Shown one piece after another: positions 6,437 through 7,614 of a stretch of DNA of 7,614 nucleotides; positions within the stretch are counted from its first letter, which is position 1; each line of letters begins with the position of its first letter. The DNA lies in the NCBI GenBank assembly GCA_003694055.1, contig RFLC01000019.1:1-7614 (forward strand), in the 5' to 3' direction. Source of the DNA: Candidatus Pacearchaeota archaeon. GTDB lineage: Archaea; Nanobdellota; Nanobdellia; Pacearchaeales; GW2011-AR1. The translations under genes were made by a program, and so were the position numbers. The notes under the pieces are model-generated. The model worked only from the letters and a program-made list of their open reading frames with translations, made no database searches and was not told the origin of the DNA.

Positions 6437-7309
6437 ATGAGCAAAAAAATTTTCACACCAGAAGCGCACGCGCCTCAAGAAGCCAAAGAGGGCGAACCAA
6501 AGATTGTAAAATTAACAATCAATGATTTTGCCCGTGAAATCGGGCTTCAGCCCGATGCCCAAGGTCGGTATACTTTCGGTCCGGAGCATGTTCGCTTGGC
6601 GTATGAATACGCCGAGAAATTTGCTCGCGATAGGCATGCCGAAGGCATCGTGATTGACGGCGTGGCTTCGCCTGGCGTCATTGCTAGTCTTTTGCACGGC
6701 GCACACCCAGCAGAAGGCTATCTAACCTATATGCAAAAAGACGCGGAAGGAAAAATGGTTAAAGGCGAGGTTAAAATTTTGGAGCCATTGCCCGAAGGCG
6801 AAGGCCGTGGTCCTGAAGGATTTACTTGGTCCAAAAAAGAAACTCCGGATTATACTCTCGTTGAGTTCGCGCTTGGCGGCGATTTCAAGATTGAAGATTT
6901 GGACAAAGTAATACCGCCTGAAGTTGATCCAACAAAACCAGTTATCATTTCTGGTCGCGGGCCGCTTTATCTGACGCACACGATTGCCGCCGGATACCGG
7001 CACTACAAGGGCATTCCGGGCGTTGGTTTCTACCAGCCTGCGAGCAAATTTGGGCCGGCAAAAACCGAAATCGGAATTTCACACCACGAAGAATTGCCGC
7101 TTGGGTTGAACTTTGGCGAGCCAACCGAGATTGGTTCTGCCAAAGAGCAGTATGAAAAACGAATAACAGAAAATCTCACAAAACTTAAAGAAGGAATTGA
7201 GGAGCAAAAAGTTGCTTCAGTAGAAGTGAGCGGTAAGATGATAAAAATCACTTTGGACAGCGGCGAGAGCTACAATGTTTCCGTTCGTGAAGTAACCAAG
7301 GGCGAATAA
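6437..7309 (+). CDS. csx3: Csx3/Crn3-like ring-nuclease-family protein with extra N-terminal region
   Basis: The 290-residue protein carries a Csx3-like core at about residues 138-216: a strand YTLVEFAL, an acidic helix followed by a PPEVDPTKP turn, the hallmark VIISGRGPLYLT (169-180), a helix with YRHYKG (187-192), then GVGFYQPASKFG (196-206) and EIGIS. Compared from memory with archaeal Csx3, where the order is strand, VVISGRGPIWL, helix with a histidine, then VAVYDPRLG, the match is close. Crn3/Csx3 degrades cyclic tetra-adenylate made by type III CRISPR systems and acts as an oligomer. Oddities: the DP of VYDP is QP here (Q200), which could alter catalysis; the typical protein is about 100 residues, so residues 1-137 and 217-290 are extra. 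Residues 70-115 weakly resemble a second, decayed copy of the core. The start is supported by AAAGGAG at 6424. It follows the helicase by 24 nt. Family assignment is by motif recall, not a search. Confidence 0.65.
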   Translation: MSKKIFTPEAHAPQEAKEGEPKIVKLTINDFAREIGLQPDAQGRYTFGPEHVRLAYEYAEKFARDRHAEGIVIDGVASPGVIASLLHGAHPAEGYLTYMQKDAEGKMVKGEVKILEPLPEGEGRGPEGFTWSKKETPDYTLVEFALGGDFKIEDLDKVIPPEVDPTKPVIISGRGPLYLTHTIAAGYRHYKGIPGVGFYQPASKFGPAKTEIGISHHEELPLGLNFGEPTEIGSAKEQYEKRITENLTKLKEGIEEQKVASVEVSGKMIKITLDSGESYNVSVREVTKGE

Positions 7310-7590
7310 TGCCAAAAAATCTAACACCAGCTACTACCCAATTTGAGGCCTGCCGCCCGAAAAAAATCGCTGGGGGCTCCCCGCCGCCACCTCTCGGCTT
7401 CAGACGGGCAGGCAGCAGGCGGGCAAAAATCCATTTTCCCCAGGCCACCTTCCTTTTTGCACAATTCTCTCTCCTTCTCTGCCCTTGCTCTCTTTCCCGC
7501 TCCTGCTCCTTCCCACAGTTGCCATTGACAAAGTGGCAACTATTTGTTAAAACTGAGCAAGTTTTTTCCATCTCCAAGGAGGGCACGTAA
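7309..7590 (+). CDS. doubtful 93-codon frame between the Csx3-like gene and the next gene
   Basis: This frame overlaps both neighbours by TAATG (ATG at 7309, TAA at 7588-7590), and AAGGG lies six bases before its ATG, features of a coupled gene. Against it: the protein is Pro/Arg-rich then Phe/Ser/Leu-rich, reflecting the GC-rich repeat and the C/T tract beneath it; the opposite strand and a second plus frame are also open here; and a good promoter lies inside. It is probably not a real gene; a short decayed one is possible. Confidence 0.15.
   Translation: MPKNLTPATTQFEACRPKKIAGGSPPPPLGFRRAGSRRAKIHFPQATFLFAQFSLLLCPCSLSRSCSFPQLPLTKWQLFVKTEQVFSISKEGT
7347..7424. repeat. GC-rich imperfect inverted repeat block
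   Basis: GCCTGCC at 7348-7354 pairs with GGCAGGC at 7407-7413, and GCCTGC with a second GCAGGC at 7415-7420. Between them GGGG-GCT-CCCC (about 7372-7382) can form its own hairpin. The right side contains the near-repeats GGGCAGGC and GCAGGCGGGC. The block is far more GC-rich than the genes on either side and may be a dispersed REP-like element or a structured 3' end for the operon transcript. No T-run follows the hairpin, so it is not a classical terminator. Confidence 0.4.
7431..7516. other. polypyrimidine tract
   Basis: About 85 bases are almost entirely C and T on the plus strand, made of short CTCT, CCTT and TTCC runs. It lies between the GC-rich block and the promoter dyad. I see no gene in it. 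Such strand-asymmetric tracts can adopt triplex DNA or bind single-strand proteins, but no function is shown here. Confidence 0.4.
7517..7541. promoter_or_regulatory. perfect 8-bp dyad enclosing a -35 box
   Basis: AGTTGCCA (7517-7524) and TGGCAACT (7534-7541) are perfect inverted arms around nine bases, TTGACAAAG. The loop holds the TTGACA -35 hexamer of the next promoter, so the dyad is well placed as an operator. As RNA it would form a stable hairpin, but only AT-mixed sequence, not a T-run, follows it. Confidence 0.55.
7525..7553 (+). promoter_or_regulatory. sigma70-type promoter for the gene at 7590
   Basis: A consensus -35 TTGACA (7525-7530) is followed after exactly 17 bp by TAAAAC (7548-7553), preceded by TGT at 7545-7547 as in an extended -10 element. 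Transcription would start near 7560, giving a leader of about 30 nt that ends in a strong ribosome binding site. This marks the start of a separate transcription unit after the operon. Confidence 0.55.
7576..7583 (+). promoter_or_regulatory. strong Shine-Dalgarno site AAGGAGGG
   Basis: Near-perfect anti-16S complement with a six-base spacer to the ATG at 7590, fixing the start of the last gene. Confidence 0.75.
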
Positions 7591-7614
7591 TGTCGCCCAT
7601 CGGCATCTTCTTTG
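7590..7614 (+). CDS. start of an unidentified gene, cut by the window edge
   Basis: Only the first eight codons are present (MSPIGIFF). The strong Shine-Dalgarno site AAGGAGGG and the upstream promoter at 7525-7553 make this a real start. The product cannot be identified; a hydrophobic N-terminus is possible from the few residues visible. Confidence 0.55.

Noticed and set aside
1..7614. CRISPR array, cas10 or other cas genes beside the Csx3-like gene
   Set aside because: No regularly spaced repeats and no Cas10, Cmr/Csm or Cas1/2 motifs are present in the window.

Overview
The window is bacterial and carries one compact plus-strand gene block (417-7309). The short spacers, lysine- and glutamate-rich proteins, TAA stops on every finished gene, moderate AT content and lack of housekeeping genes suggest a small-genome uncultured lineage such as the Candidate Phyla Radiation. 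That assignment is inference. No rRNA, tRNA, CRISPR array or transposase is visible.

Layout. Positions 1-200 hold GC-richer DNA with weak evidence for the end of a minus-strand membrane-protein gene. Positions 200-416 are an AT-rich leader with two copies of the dyad ATTGT-N2-ACAAT and a clear Shine-Dalgarno site. Four genes follow: (1) 417-2387, a DHH-type phosphoesterase domain fused to a P-loop domain that resembles the AAA part of Csx3-AAA proteins; (2) 2389-4449, a protein with a large unrecognised N-terminal part and a C-terminal RelA/SpoT-type HD hydrolase domain; (3) 4453-6412, a DEAH/HrpB-type helicase broken in four places; (4) 6437-7309, a protein with a Csx3/Crn3-like domain. The first three genes are 1 and 3 nt apart and the last follows after 24 nt with its own ribosome binding site, so they look like one operon. 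Positions 7310-7589 hold a GC-rich imperfect inverted repeat, a polypyrimidine tract and a good promoter whose -35 box lies in the loop of a perfect dyad. A new gene starts at 7590 and runs off the window.

How the genes may work together (inference). Csx3/Crn3 is known as a ring nuclease acting on cyclic tetra-adenylate, and Csx3 is known fused to an AAA domain. Here the Csx3-like domain and the Csx3-AAA-like ATPase are separate genes of one operon, the ATPase is fused to a DHH phosphoesterase, and an RSH-type HD hydrolase lies between them. Three putative phosphodiester or pyrophosphate hydrolases with an ATPase and a helicase suggest a nucleotide-second-messenger or RNA-processing module, possibly a defence or stress system outside a CRISPR locus.

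The helicase is the other striking object. Removing one copy of an exact 23-bp, an 8-bp and a 3-bp tandem duplication, and reading one amber codon as tryptophan, restores a continuous 641-residue DEAH helicase. The gene therefore looks recently inactivated, or reversibly switchable, while its neighbours are intact.
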